Assembly: GCA_027532905.1 (NCBI GenBank)
Contig: JAPZUA010000002.1
Span: forward strand, 868,001 to 932,000
From: Magnetospirillum sp.
GTDB taxonomy: Bacteria; Pseudomonadota; Alphaproteobacteria; CACIAM-22H2
Direction of reading: 5' to 3'
DNA length: 64,000 nt
Position numbers and translations under genes: made by a program. This document shows positions 18,282 to 26,685 of this stretch, in pieces. The notes under the pieces are model-generated. The model had not been told where the DNA came from. It did not search any database and saw nothing but the letters and a program-made list of their open reading frames with translations. How positions within the stretch are numbered: the stretch's first letter is position 1; each line of letters starts with the position of its first letter.

Positions 18282-21200
18282 ATGAGCGACAACGCCAAGC
18301 AAGCTGAGAGTGACGCGCCGCGCGCCTATGTGGCGATCGGGGCCTCGGCCGGTGGCTTGGAAGCTTTGCGTGCCCTCATCGGCAATCTGCCCAGCGACAC
18401 TGGTTTCGCCGTCGTCGTCGCCCAGCATTTGGCGCCGCAGCATGCAAGCATGCTGGCCGCCTTGCTGTCGCGCGAGAGCCGCGTGCCGATCGAAGAGGCG
18501 CGCGACGGCGTGCAGCTCGCCGCCAACCGGATCTACATCACGCCGCCCAATTGCGACATTTCGGTGCGCGGCAACGCGATCGTGCTGCAGCGCCCGCATG
18601 CCGATCGCGGCCCCAAGCCGTCGGTCAATGTACTGTTCGAGAGCATCGCCAAAGCCTACGGCCCGCGCGCGATCGCGATCGTGCTCTCGGGTACGGGCAC
18701 CGACGGGGCTGCCGGTATTCGCGCGATCAAGGCGGCGGGCGGGCTTGCGATCGTCCAGAATGAAGAGAGTGCGAAATACAACGGCATGCCGCAGGCGGCG
18801 ATCGACACGGGCGTGATCGACGTGATCCTGCCGCCCGACGCGATCGGCGCGCAGCTGCCCAAGATCGCGGATGCGCCGCGCGATTTTGCCCCCCCCGCAC
18901 CGCCGGTGGTGCAGCTCTCGGACATCGACGAGATTTTCTCGCTGCTCAACGAGCGACACGGCATCGACCTCAAGAACTACAAACCCGGCACGGTGCAGCG
19001 GCGCGTGGAATCGCGCATGGCCGCCTCGCGCATGGCCGACACGGCGGCGTTCCTTGCGCTGCTGCGCGCCAAGCCGAACGAACTCGACAGGCTCGCGCAA
19101 GCGATCATGATCCCGGTCACATCGTTCTTCCGCGATCCGGAGGTGTTCGACGCGTTCTCGATCGCCCTCGACGCGCTGCTGTCGAGCGGCGACCGCACGG
19201 CTCCCTTGCGCGTCTGGATCCCGGGCTGCTCGACCGGCGAAGAGGCCTATTCGATCGCGATTTCGATCGTCGAAGCGCTCGAACGCGCCAAGACCGCGCG
19301 CAAAGTGCAGATTTTCGCGACCGACATCGACGAGGAAGCGATCGCCGTCGGCCGACGCGGCATCTATCCGTACGACGCGCTGGCGACGGTCGATCCGCAT
19401 CTTGTGCAGAAATATTTCGTCGATACGGGCGAAGCCTACCAAGTCGCCAAAGAGGTGCGCGAGCGTCTGGTTTTCGCCAAACACAATCTGCTGCGACAGC
19501 CGCCGTTCCTGCGCATCGACATCGTGTCGTGCCGCAATCTGCTGATCTATTTCAAGGCCGAGGTCAATGCGCAGCTGATCGCCCTGTTCCACCGCGCACT
19601 GCGCGTGAATGGTCTCTTGCTCCTCGGCAAGTCCGAAACGCTGGGTGCGCATTCGGATCTGTTCGAACCTATCGACCGCAAAGCCAAATTGTCGCGCCGC
19701 CGCGACGTGCCGGCCGGGGCCGAACCCAGTATTCGCAATCTCGTGCAGATCGGGGTGGGCTATCCGGCCGCACGGCCGCGCGTCGAGATACCGCCGCGCA
19801 TCTCGACCCAGACGCTGATCGAACGGTCCCTTGCCGAAGCGTTTGCGCCCAAATCCGTGCTCGTGGACGAAAATCTGACGCTGCTGCAAGCGCACGGCGA
19901 CGTCGCGCGCGTGCTGCAGATCACGGCAGGCAAACCCGATCTCACGCTCGCAGGCCTCGTCACGCGCCAGCTCGGCACGATGATTCGCATGCTCGTGCAC
20001 AAGGCGCGGCGCGAAAACATCGCGGTCGAAGCGACAGACATCGATCCCGAAACCGGCAAGGGCGTGCGCGTGGCCGTGCGGCCGGTACCCGTACCCGGCG
20101 AGAACCTCCAATATTATCTGGTGAGTTTCCTCGACACGGCGTCCGCCCTTGCGGCCAATCTTGCAGCACCCGAGCCGGGTGCCGAGCAGGTCGTGGTCGA
20201 AATTCGCCACGAGCTTGCCGCCGCGCGCGAGCATCTGCAGACCGTGACCGAAGAGCTCGAAACGGCGAACGAAGAGCTGCAATCGGCCAACGAAGAGCTG
20301 CAGTCCGCCAACGAAGAACTGCAATCCACCAACGAGGAACTCGAAACCTCGAACGAGGAACTGCAGTCGACCAACGAAGAGCTGCAGACGATCAACGAAG
20401 AGCTCGAACAGAAAAGCTCGGAGCTGCACGAAGCCAACACCGACCTCGTCAACATCCAGAATTCGATCGCGGCCCCGCTTGTCGTCGTCGACCGGGTGGG
20501 GCGCGTTCGGCGCTTCAACTCGGCCGCAGCAGCCGCGTTCGGCCTCACGCTCGAGAACCTGGCCGACGGCGTGTCGCGCATGCGCCAAGCGACGGGCTTC
20601 GACGATCTTGCGGGCCGCATCGACAATGTGCTGCAGCGCGGCCGCGCCTTCGAGCGCCAGGTGTCGCTTGCCGAACGCGACTACCAGCTCAGCATCGTCG
20701 CCAATCGCGACGACAGCGAGGCCACGATCGGCGCCCTGCTATTTTTCTACGAAAACACCGAAGCCGTGCGGTCCCAGCGCGTGCTCAAAGAGCAGGAAAC
20801 GGCGTTGCGCGCCCTGGCAGGTGCGCAGAGTGCGGCCCTCGACGGCGTGCCGGCACATCTCGCCCTCGTCGATGCGGTGGGCCGCATCGTCGCCACCAAC
20901 AAAGCCTGGGACGATTTCGCGCGCCTGAACGGGCTCGTGGGCGAGGGGTTCGGAGCGGGTTCCAACTACGTGGAAGTCTGCCGTAGCTCGACCGGCGACT
21001 GCGCGGAAGAAGCGCACGACGTGGCAAGCGGCCTGTCGCGCGTGCTGGCGGGTGAGCTCGCCGAATTCAGCATTGAATATCCGTGCCATTCGCCGGACCA
21101 GCAGCGCTGGTATCGCTGCACGTGTCGGCCCGTGTGGCTAAACGGTGCGCGCGCGGCGGTGGTGAGCCACATCGATATTTCCGACCGCAAACTCGCCGAG

Positions 21201-21971
21201 ATCACCCAGCGTGCGGCCGAAAGCAAAGCGCGCGAGGAAGCCGCTTTCCGCGAGCGCTTCCTTGCCGACGCCAGTCGCGAGATGCGCGCACCGCTCGACA
21301 CGATCCTCGGCATTTCCGAAGCGCTCGAGCGGGCCGGCGTGGCGAGCATCGCCGCCGGCGCGCACGACATCCACGACAGCGCCGAACATCTGCTCGATTT
21401 CGTCGCGCGCATGTTCGATCTCTCGCAGCTCGACGCGGGCCCCGGCCTGCTGCGCGAGAGCGACGGCAATCCCGGCGAGATCGCGCGCTCGGTCGTGCGC
21501 ATGCTCGAGGCCGACGCGGGACGGCGCGGGCACCGTCTGTCGGCGGCGATCGCGCGCGATCTGCCGCGCTTGCGCTGTGACACCGGGCTCGTGCGCCAGA
21601 TGCTGCTCAATCTCGTCGGCAACGCCGTGCGCTTCTCGCCGCCCGACTCGCTGGTCTCGATCCATATCCGGGAACGCGACGGCCAGATCGAAATTTCGGT
21701 GCGCGACGGCGGCCCAGGCTTCTCGGCCGACGAAGTGCTCAAACGCCGCCAGGCTGGCGCTGCGAAGTCGAAAAACGCGAGCGCGCGCGACGCCGAGCGC
21801 GACGGCAGCCGCAGTTTGGCGCTTGTGCAAACGCTCGCCAAACTGCACGGGGCCGAACTCAAGCTCACGAGCCGGATCGGCGAGGGGGCTGTGGCCACGC
21901 TCGTATTCCCGCCCGAGCGCACCTTGCGCGCCGCGGCCGAAACCAAGACGGCCTCGACCGCCGACGACTAG
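18282..21971 (+). CDS. CheB-CheR-coiled coil-PAS-PAS-histidine-kinase-like fusion lacking the phospho-acceptor His
   Basis: A 1229-residue soluble signalling protein. Residues 15-190 are a CheB methylesterase with the Ser (GASAGG), His (AQHLAP) and Asp (GTGTDGAAG) triad. Residues 210-480 are a CheR methyltransferase (TSFFRDP, GCSTGEEAYS, SCRNLLIYF). Residues 640-720 are a coiled coil of repeated EELQSANEELQ units. Two PAS-like regions follow (about 727-826 and 847-970), then a kinase-like end. The H-box reads FLADASREMRAPL, so Arg999 (CGC) stands where His is expected, and the G2 box is GSRSLAL, not GxGLGL. The N-box (NLVGNAVRFSP) and G1 (DGGPGF) remain. It is not inside a che operon. Confidence 0.9.
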   Translation: MSDNAKQAESDAPRAYVAIGASAGGLEALRALIGNLPSDTGFAVVVAQHLAPQHASMLAALLSRESRVPIEEARDGVQLAANRIYITPPNCDISVRGNAIVLQRPHADRGPKPSVNVLFESIAKAYGPRAIAIVLSGTGTDGAAGIRAIKAAGGLAIVQNEESAKYNGMPQAAIDTGVIDVILPPDAIGAQLPKIADAPRDFAPPAPPVVQLSDIDEIFSLLNERHGIDLKNYKPGTVQRRVESRMAASRMADTAAFLALLRAKPNELDRLAQAIMIPVTSFFRDPEVFDAFSIALDALLSSGDRTAPLRVWIPGCSTGEEAYSIAISIVEALERAKTARKVQIFATDIDEEAIAVGRRGIYPYDALATVDPHLVQKYFVDTGEAYQVAKEVRERLVFAKHNLLRQPPFLRIDIVSCRNLLIYFKAEVNAQLIALFHRALRVNGLLLLGKSETLGAHSDLFEPIDRKAKLSRRRDVPAGAEPSIRNLVQIGVGYPAARPRVEIPPRISTQTLIERSLAEAFAPKSVLVDENLTLLQAHGDVARVLQITAGKPDLTLAGLVTRQLGTMIRMLVHKARRENIAVEATDIDPETGKGVRVAVRPVPVPGENLQYYLVSFLDTASALAANLAAPEPGAEQVVVEIRHELAAAREHLQTVTEELETANEELQSANEELQSANEELQSTNEELETSNEELQSTNEELQTINEELEQKSSELHEANTDLVNIQNSIAAPLVVVDRVGRVRRFNSAAAAAFGLTLENLADGVSRMRQATGFDDLAGRIDNVLQRGRAFERQVSLAERDYQLSIVANRDDSEATIGALLFFYENTEAVRSQRVLKEQETALRALAGAQSAALDGVPAHLALVDAVGRIVATNKAWDDFARLNGLVGEGFGAGSNYVEVCRSSTGDCAEEAHDVASGLSRVLAGELAEFSIEYPCHSPDQQRWYRCTCRPVWLNGARAAVVSHIDISDRKLAEITQRAAESKAREEAAFRERFLADASREMRAPLDTILGISEALERAGVASIAAGAHDIHDSAEHLLDFVARMFDLSQLDAGPGLLRESDGNPGEIARSVVRMLEADAGRRGHRLSAAIARDLPRLRCDTGLVRQMLLNLVGNAVRFSPPDSLVSIHIRERDGQIEISVRDGGPGFSADEVLKRRQAGAAKSKNASARDAERDGSRSLALVQTLAKLHGAELKLTSRIGEGAVATLVFPPERTLRAAAETKTASTADD

Positions 21972-22732
21972 CGCTCAGACCATTTGCGCGGGGCGGAGCC
22001 GGGCGGGCCGAAATCGCGCGGCACGAGCCCGGCATGGAACCAGGTCGCAAACGCATAGATGTCGAACACCGGCCGCTTGATCGCCTGCGCGAGCGCGCGC
22101 GAATAGGGCGCCATGTTCGTGCATTCGAGCAGCACCGCACCGACCGACGGCGCCTTTGCGACGAGTGCCTGCCCGGCTTCGATCATGTCGGCTTCGGCTG
22201 CCGCGCAATCGAGCCTTTCCTCGTTGCCGAGGATGGCACGCGTGAATTCGCGCCCGCCTTCGGTGCCCATTACGGGCGTGTCGGCGGGCACGTTGGCGGC
22301 GGCCAAATGGGCAGGCGTAAGCGCGTTCGCGTCGATCGTGAGGATGCCCACGCGCTTGCCGGGCGGCAGCAGGGCTTGAATGGCTTGCGCCTGCATGAGG
22401 CTCGAGGTGGCGACCGGAACGCCGACATGTGCCGCAAGCTCGCGCTGGAACAGCGACAGGAAGCCGCAGTTGGTCGTGATACCGTCGGCGCCTTGCGCGA
22501 CGAGGTCGGCTGCGGCGTGCTTGAACGCGTCGAGCAGGCCTTCGGCGCGGTTGCGCACCACGCGTTCCGGCGACGCGTCTTTGACGAGCCGATAGAGGAC
22601 CGGAAACGGCCATGTGGTCGCATTGCCCATGTCGCCCGGAATGCGCGGAAAGCGCGCCTCGAGCATCAGAATGCCGAGCCTTGCGCCGTAAAGCGGCTTG
22701 CCGCCCGTCGCCAATCGACTGTCGTCGTCCAC
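21968..22732 (-). CDS. Aspartate/glutamate racemase-superfamily protein
   Basis: The 254-residue protein resembles the hydantoin racemase/arylmalonate decarboxylase branch of the Asp/Glu racemase superfamily. The paired catalytic cysteines appear in TTNCGF (near residue 89) and LLECTNM (near residue 204). Substrate is unknown. It uses a GTG start at 22732, supported by AAAGGA about 7 bases ahead and the absence of an ATG nearby. It begins 12 bases after the stop of the histidine kinase gene, so the two are probably one transcript; its stop overlaps that of the convergent CheB-CheR gene by four bases. Confidence 0.85.
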   Translation of the reverse strand: MDDDSRLATGGKPLYGARLGILMLEARFPRIPGDMGNATTWPFPVLYRLVKDASPERVVRNRAEGLLDAFKHAAADLVAQGADGITTNCGFLSLFQRELAAHVGVPVATSSLMQAQAIQALLPPGKRVGILTIDANALTPAHLAAANVPADTPVMGTEGGREFTRAILGNEERLDCAAAEADMIEAGQALVAKAPSVGAVLLECTNMAPYSRALAQAIKRPVFDIYAFATWFHAGLVPRDFGPPGSAPRKWSER

Positions 22733-22744
22733 CTGCGATCCTTT

Positions 22745-24604
22745 CTATCGAGCGTCCGACTGTGACCGATTCGAAAGAAGCGCAAAAGGGGCGTTCGAAT
22801 TCGCACCTTCGCGGTTCGGAAAGGTCGCGCAGGCAACCAGTCCGCGCGGCAAACGATTGCGAAGATCCAGATTGCCGCCGAGCAGTACGACGAGCTGGGC
22901 GGTGATCGCCAAACCGAGCCCGATCCCCTCGTTGTTCGCCACAAACGAATCGGTACCGCGCAGGAACGGTGTACCGATGTCGGCGATCAGTTTCGCTTCC
23001 ATGCCGCGCCCTTCGTCGGAAACGAAGATGCTGAAGCCGCCCTGGGAGTCCCGTACCGCATCGACCGAGACGGTGCCGAAACGGGGCGAATACTTGATCG
23101 CGTTCGAGCTCAGATTGAGCAGAATCTGGAGCAGCGCGCGCCGGTCCGTCTGCAGATGCGCCTCCGGATTCGAAAGGCGGATCGCGATTGTCACATCTTT
23201 GCGTGCAGCGGCCACCTTCACCATGCGCATCGCTTCGTCGATCACGTCGCGCAAGCGCACGCTCTCGAGCGCCAGAGCGCCGGTCGCACTTTGGATGCGC
23301 GTGAGATGGAGAATGTCGTTGATGAGGTCGAGAAGATGGCGTCCGCTTTCCAGAATGTAGCCCTGGTATTCGACGACCTTCTGGGGATCGTTCGGATCGA
23401 TGATGCGCTGCTCGAGCAGTTCGGCAAATCCGATGATCGCGTTGAGTGGCGAGCGCAGCTCATGGCTCATCGCGGCAAGGAACGTCGATTTGGCCTGATT
23501 GGCGGCTTCGGCATCCGCCCGAAGCTTGATCTGCTCGGCCAACGCATCCGCGAGCTGCTCCTTGGCCGCGATCGCGGCGTCGCGCTCGACGCCGGCCGCA
23601 ACCTGGAAGCTCTGCGCGCGGCGCAGCGCCCAGATCGCCGAGCCTGCGAATGCGACGATCGCAAGGAACTGGGCGAGATATATCGCGATGGCCGGCCAGA
23701 ACACGCCAAGGGCGCCGAGGCCGAGACCAGCTATGCTCTTGGAACTGCCCAGCACGATCGGCCAAGGCGCAAACGTCAGGTGCACGCCCATGCGCCGCAT
23801 CCCATCGGCTGCGGCTTCCCCTTCGAACCGCCCTTGCGGCAAACGGGGATAGTTCTGGAAGGTCAGCGGGTTCTGGATCACGGCACCGGAAAATGTCTCA
23901 AGGCGCGGCTCCCGAAGCAGAGCCAATTGGTCGTTGCGAAACATGCTCAATGCGTCTTTCCCATCGCCGAGGAAATACGAGAACATCGTCTGGAACAGCG
24001 CCGTCGGGATCGATACGTTGATCACGCCAGCCAGGCTGCCGTCGGCGGCGTAGACGGCCTTTGAAGCGCTCAGGACCTCCTGGTTTCGCACGCGTGCCAT
24101 AAATGGCGACGATACCACCATGCCGTTCTCGGCGTTGCGGATGAGCGTCAGCCGGTCGCCGAATTCCTCTGGATAGATATGTGCGCGGAAATACTCGCGA
24201 TCGGCCACGTTGGTGCCGGGCCCCGGCACTAAAAGATTGTCGCCCGTTTTCGAAAAGACGAACACCGCCAGTTCCTGGCTCGCGAACGGCGTCTCGATGC
24301 GGCGCACGACACTGCGAAGCTCGGCGGTCGGGATCGCCGACGGGTCGCGCCCGTCCAGTTCGCGCAGCACCGCTTCGGCGACGTCGTTCATCGTGTCGTA
24401 TTGCTGCATGACGTAGCGGCGCAGCGAGCGCGCGTCAGCCGCCGTTTCTTCGAGCGTCTGCTCGATGATCGCGTTGTTTGCCCAATACAAAGTGAACATG
24501 CCCGCTCCGACGATCAGCGCGCAAACCAAGAATGCCAACGCGGCAACGCTTGGAACTGCACCCCGACCGCGAAAATATTCTGCGGAAATTGCCGCATCCG
24601 TCAT
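22745..24604 (-). CDS. Membrane-bound sensor histidine kinase with extracytoplasmic Cache-like domain
   Basis: A 619-residue kinase. TM1 covers about residues 20-43, a periplasmic region of roughly 245 residues follows (with DREYFRAH and VSSPF typical of dCache/CHASE-like sensors), and TM2 lies near 295-325. A short coiled coil leads to HisKA (MSHELRSPLNAIIGF, His near residue 381) and HATPase_c with NLSSNAIKYSP, DEGRGM and GIGLGLAI, all intact. No response regulator gene is adjacent. Upstream, at 24646-24660, TTAA-N7-TTTA is one base off a CtrA box; this is weak evidence. The racemase gene follows on the same strand. Confidence 0.9.
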   Translation of the reverse strand: MTDAAISAEYFRGRGAVPSVAALAFLVCALIVGAGMFTLYWANNAIIEQTLEETAADARSLRRYVMQQYDTMNDVAEAVLRELDGRDPSAIPTAELRSVVRRIETPFASQELAVFVFSKTGDNLLVPGPGTNVADREYFRAHIYPEEFGDRLTLIRNAENGMVVSSPFMARVRNQEVLSASKAVYAADGSLAGVINVSIPTALFQTMFSYFLGDGKDALSMFRNDQLALLREPRLETFSGAVIQNPLTFQNYPRLPQGRFEGEAAADGMRRMGVHLTFAPWPIVLGSSKSIAGLGLGALGVFWPAIAIYLAQFLAIVAFAGSAIWALRRAQSFQVAAGVERDAAIAAKEQLADALAEQIKLRADAEAANQAKSTFLAAMSHELRSPLNAIIGFAELLEQRIIDPNDPQKVVEYQGYILESGRHLLDLINDILHLTRIQSATGALALESVRLRDVIDEAMRMVKVAAARKDVTIAIRLSNPEAHLQTDRRALLQILLNLSSNAIKYSPRFGTVSVDAVRDSQGGFSIFVSDEGRGMEAKLIADIGTPFLRGTDSFVANNEGIGLGLAITAQLVVLLGGNLDLRNRLPRGLVACATFPNREGANSNAPFALLSNRSQSDAR

Positions 24605-24782
24605 CGATTGGCGTCCTTTCGGGCGCGACTATTGCCGTGCGGAACTTAAATTTTGGTTTACAAGGTCGGCGGGCCGCGAGAGCGCTGACAGATGCGCGGT
24701 ATTCGAAGGCGAAAGTTGCGCGAATGCGCGGTTTTAGCAGCGCATTTTCAACAGACTCTTTTTCCGTGCCTTGAGACTGGGA

Positions 24783-24788
24783 TATAAT
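24783..24788 (+). promoter_or_regulatory. Possible -10 element of the small membrane protein gene
   Basis: A perfect TATAAT lies 45 bases upstream of the GTG at 24834. No good -35 is present at 16-18 bases, so this may need an activator or be coincidental in a GC-rich genome. Confidence 0.35.
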
Positions 24789-24833
24789 CGGCGCTGCGGA
24801 TTCAAGCGCACAGGTCATCCAAGGGAGAGCCAC

Positions 24834-24995
24834 GTGGACACGGTAACCATCACTCTGCTCGTCGCAATGTTCGGCGTTGCCGTGCTCGTTCTCCGCGAGC
24901 CGTTCTGCTGGTATTTCAAGATCAACCAAACGCTCGACAACCAGCGCAAGATCCTGGCGAAGCTGCAGGCGCAGAGCGGCGACACAAAAGCCTGA
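24834..24995 (+). CDS. Small single-span membrane protein
   Basis: A 53-residue peptide starting at GTG, with an AAGGGAGAG ribosome site 5-8 bases before it. It has one hydrophobic segment (ITLLVAMFGVAVLVL, residues 5-19), then an amphipathic, basic tail (FKINQTLDNQRKILAKLQ) that looks like a short cytoplasmic helix. This arrangement resembles small conserved proteins of alphaproteobacteria with no known function. The flanking genes are divergent and convergent, so it is a single-gene unit. Confidence 0.65.
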   Translation: MDTVTITLLVAMFGVAVLVLREPFCWYFKINQTLDNQRKILAKLQAQSGDTKA

Positions 24996-25005
24996 AAGGC
25001 ACGGG

Positions 25006-25037
25006 GCCGACGTCGCCGTAAAATCGTCGGCGTTTAC
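25006..25037. terminator. Hairpin between convergent genes
   Basis: GCCGACG (25006-25012) pairs with CGTCGGC (25025-25031), followed by a short T run. It lies between the small membrane protein gene and the convergent PAS-like gene and could end transcription from the left. The tail is short, so confidence is modest. Confidence 0.4.
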
Positions 25038-25606
25038 GCGTCGTCGACACGCAAATTGGCTACGACGATGCGCTTGGCCAGTTCGTGCGAGGCGATGGTG
25101 CTCCAGTCGATTTCGCGGACGCGCCGCAGCGCTTCGACGTCGACGGCTTTGAGGAAATCGATCGAGCCCAAGATGCGATCGACATGCTCGCCGTCTTCGG
25201 ACAGCGGCACGGCCAGATGTTCGAGATCGACCCGCATGCCGGACGCCGCGACGATCTGACTCTCGGAGACGACCGGCATTTTGGTTTCGAGCGCGAAGGC
25301 GAGACTGCGCCGCCATTCGTCTTCGAAACCGCCAAGCTTCATCTGCGACAGATATTTGCCGGTCGCGTCCTGCTTGAGGCGGTCGGCCAGCAGCGTTCCC
25401 ATCAGGCTGAATTTGAACTCGGCGTCCGGGCCGCTGCCGTGGATCTCGGCAATATAGATCTGCGGCAGTTCGCGGCTGAGATCGAACGGGATCACGTCGG
25501 GCTGGAACTCGCGCCGAGTGGGCATTTTTTTGCTGCCGCGCGCGACCACCCAGTGGGCGTAGATATGCGCGTTGCAGGAGCTCGTCAGCACGGGTCGCAA
25601 GCGCAT
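25034..25606 (-). CDS. PAS-like domain protein, copy 2 of a tandem pair
   Basis: A 190-residue cytoplasmic protein made almost entirely of a PAS-like domain of the single-domain family found widely in Rhodospirillales (PAS_5/pfam07310 style). It shares with the next gene the sequence order AHWV ... MPT ... LP.IYIA ... FKF.LMG..LADRL.QD.TG ... GG.EDEWRR ... P.SEDG..VD.I.GSIDF ... ELAKRI...NLRV. The start at 25606 is chosen by alignment with that paralogue; the frame is open to 25669. No effector domain is attached, so a sensor or adaptor role is possible but unknown. Confidence 0.72.
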   Translation of the reverse strand: MRLRPVLTSSCNAHIYAHWVVARGSKKMPTRREFQPDVIPFDLSRELPQIYIAEIHGSGPDAEFKFSLMGTLLADRLKQDATGKYLSQMKLGGFEDEWRRSLAFALETKMPVVSESQIVAASGMRVDLEHLAVPLSEDGEHVDRILGSIDFLKAVDVEALRRVREIDWSTIASHELAKRIVVANLRVDDA

Positions 25607-25746
25607 CACCCTGTGTTTGAGGCCGACGAATTCGTCGTTCGCGATATTGTCGCGGCCAAACAGTAGCAAAATGCGAAAGATTTCACCACCGCGCAGTTTC
25701 GGCGCGGACGCGTTGAGCCCGAAATTGCAAGCTCAGGCTCGCAGAC

Positions 25747-26310
25747 TCAAACCTGCAGACGCAGGTTCGAAATAATGATGCGCTTGGCGAGTTCGACCGA
25801 AGTGATTTTCTTCCAGTCGAGCTGCGGGATCATTTTCTGCAGATCGGCCTCGGTCTGGCCGATGAAATCGATCGAGCCGAAAATCTGGTCGACGGTCGTG
25901 CCGTCCTCGGAGATCGGCAGGGCCAGATGCTCGATGTCGAGATCGTAGCCGGCCTCGGTCTTGATGATGCTCTCGTCGACGACCGGCAATTTCATCTGCA
26001 CCGTCTGGACGAGGTTGCGGCGCCATTCTTCTTCCCAGCCGCCGATCTGCAGATCGAGCAGCATGCGGCCCGTACCGTCCTGCTGCAGCCGGTCGCCGAG
26101 GTCCGAGCCCATGAGGCGGAATTTGAACCAAGTGCCGAGTTCGTCGCGCATCACGCGCGCGACGTAGAGATAGGGCAGGTCGGGCACGAGTTCCGGCGAC
26201 AGGGTCGCGGGGCCGATGTCTTTGCTGGTCGGCATGGCTTTGCGCAAGCTCGCCGTCACCCAATGGGCGTAGAGCGTGGCGTTGCGCCGACTTGCCAAAA
26301 CCAACCGCAT
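25747..26310 (-). CDS. PAS-like domain protein, copy 1 of a tandem pair
   Basis: A 187-residue paralogue of the neighbouring gene, read in the same direction and separated from it by 140 bases. It has the same block order, for example FKFRLMGSDLGDRLQQDGTG, GGWEEEWRRN and IFGSIDFIGQ, ending in ELAKRIIISNLRLQV. The family is annotated as PAS-domain proteins of unknown ligand. The tRNA-Ser gene lies about 100 bases upstream on the same strand. Confidence 0.74.
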   Translation of the reverse strand: MRLVLASRRNATLYAHWVTASLRKAMPTSKDIGPATLSPELVPDLPYLYVARVMRDELGTWFKFRLMGSDLGDRLQQDGTGRMLLDLQIGGWEEEWRRNLVQTVQMKLPVVDESIIKTEAGYDLDIEHLALPISEDGTTVDQIFGSIDFIGQTEADLQKMIPQLDWKKITSVELAKRIIISNLRLQV

Positions 26311-26413
26311 ATTCGTCCGATTTCTGCTGCAGAAATTGTGGATCGCACCGCAACAATTATCGTGTCACGAAACCCGGTCGAAGCGAAGGCTATTCGCCGC
26401 AAAGGCGCGCGGC

Positions 26414-26503
26414 TGGCGGATGGGGTGAGATTCGAACTCACGGTCGGCTTGCACCGACGGCGGTTTTCAAGACCGCTGCCTTAAACCGCTCGGCCACCCA
26501 TCC
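26414..26503 (-). tRNA. tRNA-Ser (anticodon TGA)
   Basis: On the minus strand the 90-base gene starts GGATGGGTGGCCGAG, has the anticodon loop CTTGAAA (anticodon TGA), a long variable arm typical of serine tRNA, the T loop GTTCGAATC, and a matching 3' acceptor with an encoded CCA at 26414-26416. Confidence 0.95.
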
Positions 26504-26685
26504 GCACCGCAGTGCCGACGCTCGAACGCGGCGCCCTGCTTTATAGCCGCCGCCGCAAGCGCGGGCTAGGGGGGGCACGAGAAAGCGGCCTTTGAGTTCG
26601 ATGATCGCGTTGATAATCCCGCCGATTTCGCGTCGGCGCGGTTGCGCTGCGTGCGTGCGGCGGCCTAGAGTGCACGCCGTAAAAA

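Noticed and set aside
20260-20410. Short near-identical tandem units that could be mistaken for a CRISPR or DNA repeat
   Set aside because: They encode the heptad-like EELQSANEELQ coiled coil of the CheB-CheR protein and have no unique spacers.
18162-20588. Upstream extension of the FAD monooxygenase frame across the CheB-CheR gene
   Set aside because: It is antisense to a clearly coding gene; the FAD-binding start at 18161 is enough.
26414-26503. tRNA-Ser as an integration site of a mobile element
   Set aside because: No integrase and no repeated tRNA 3' end were found nearby.
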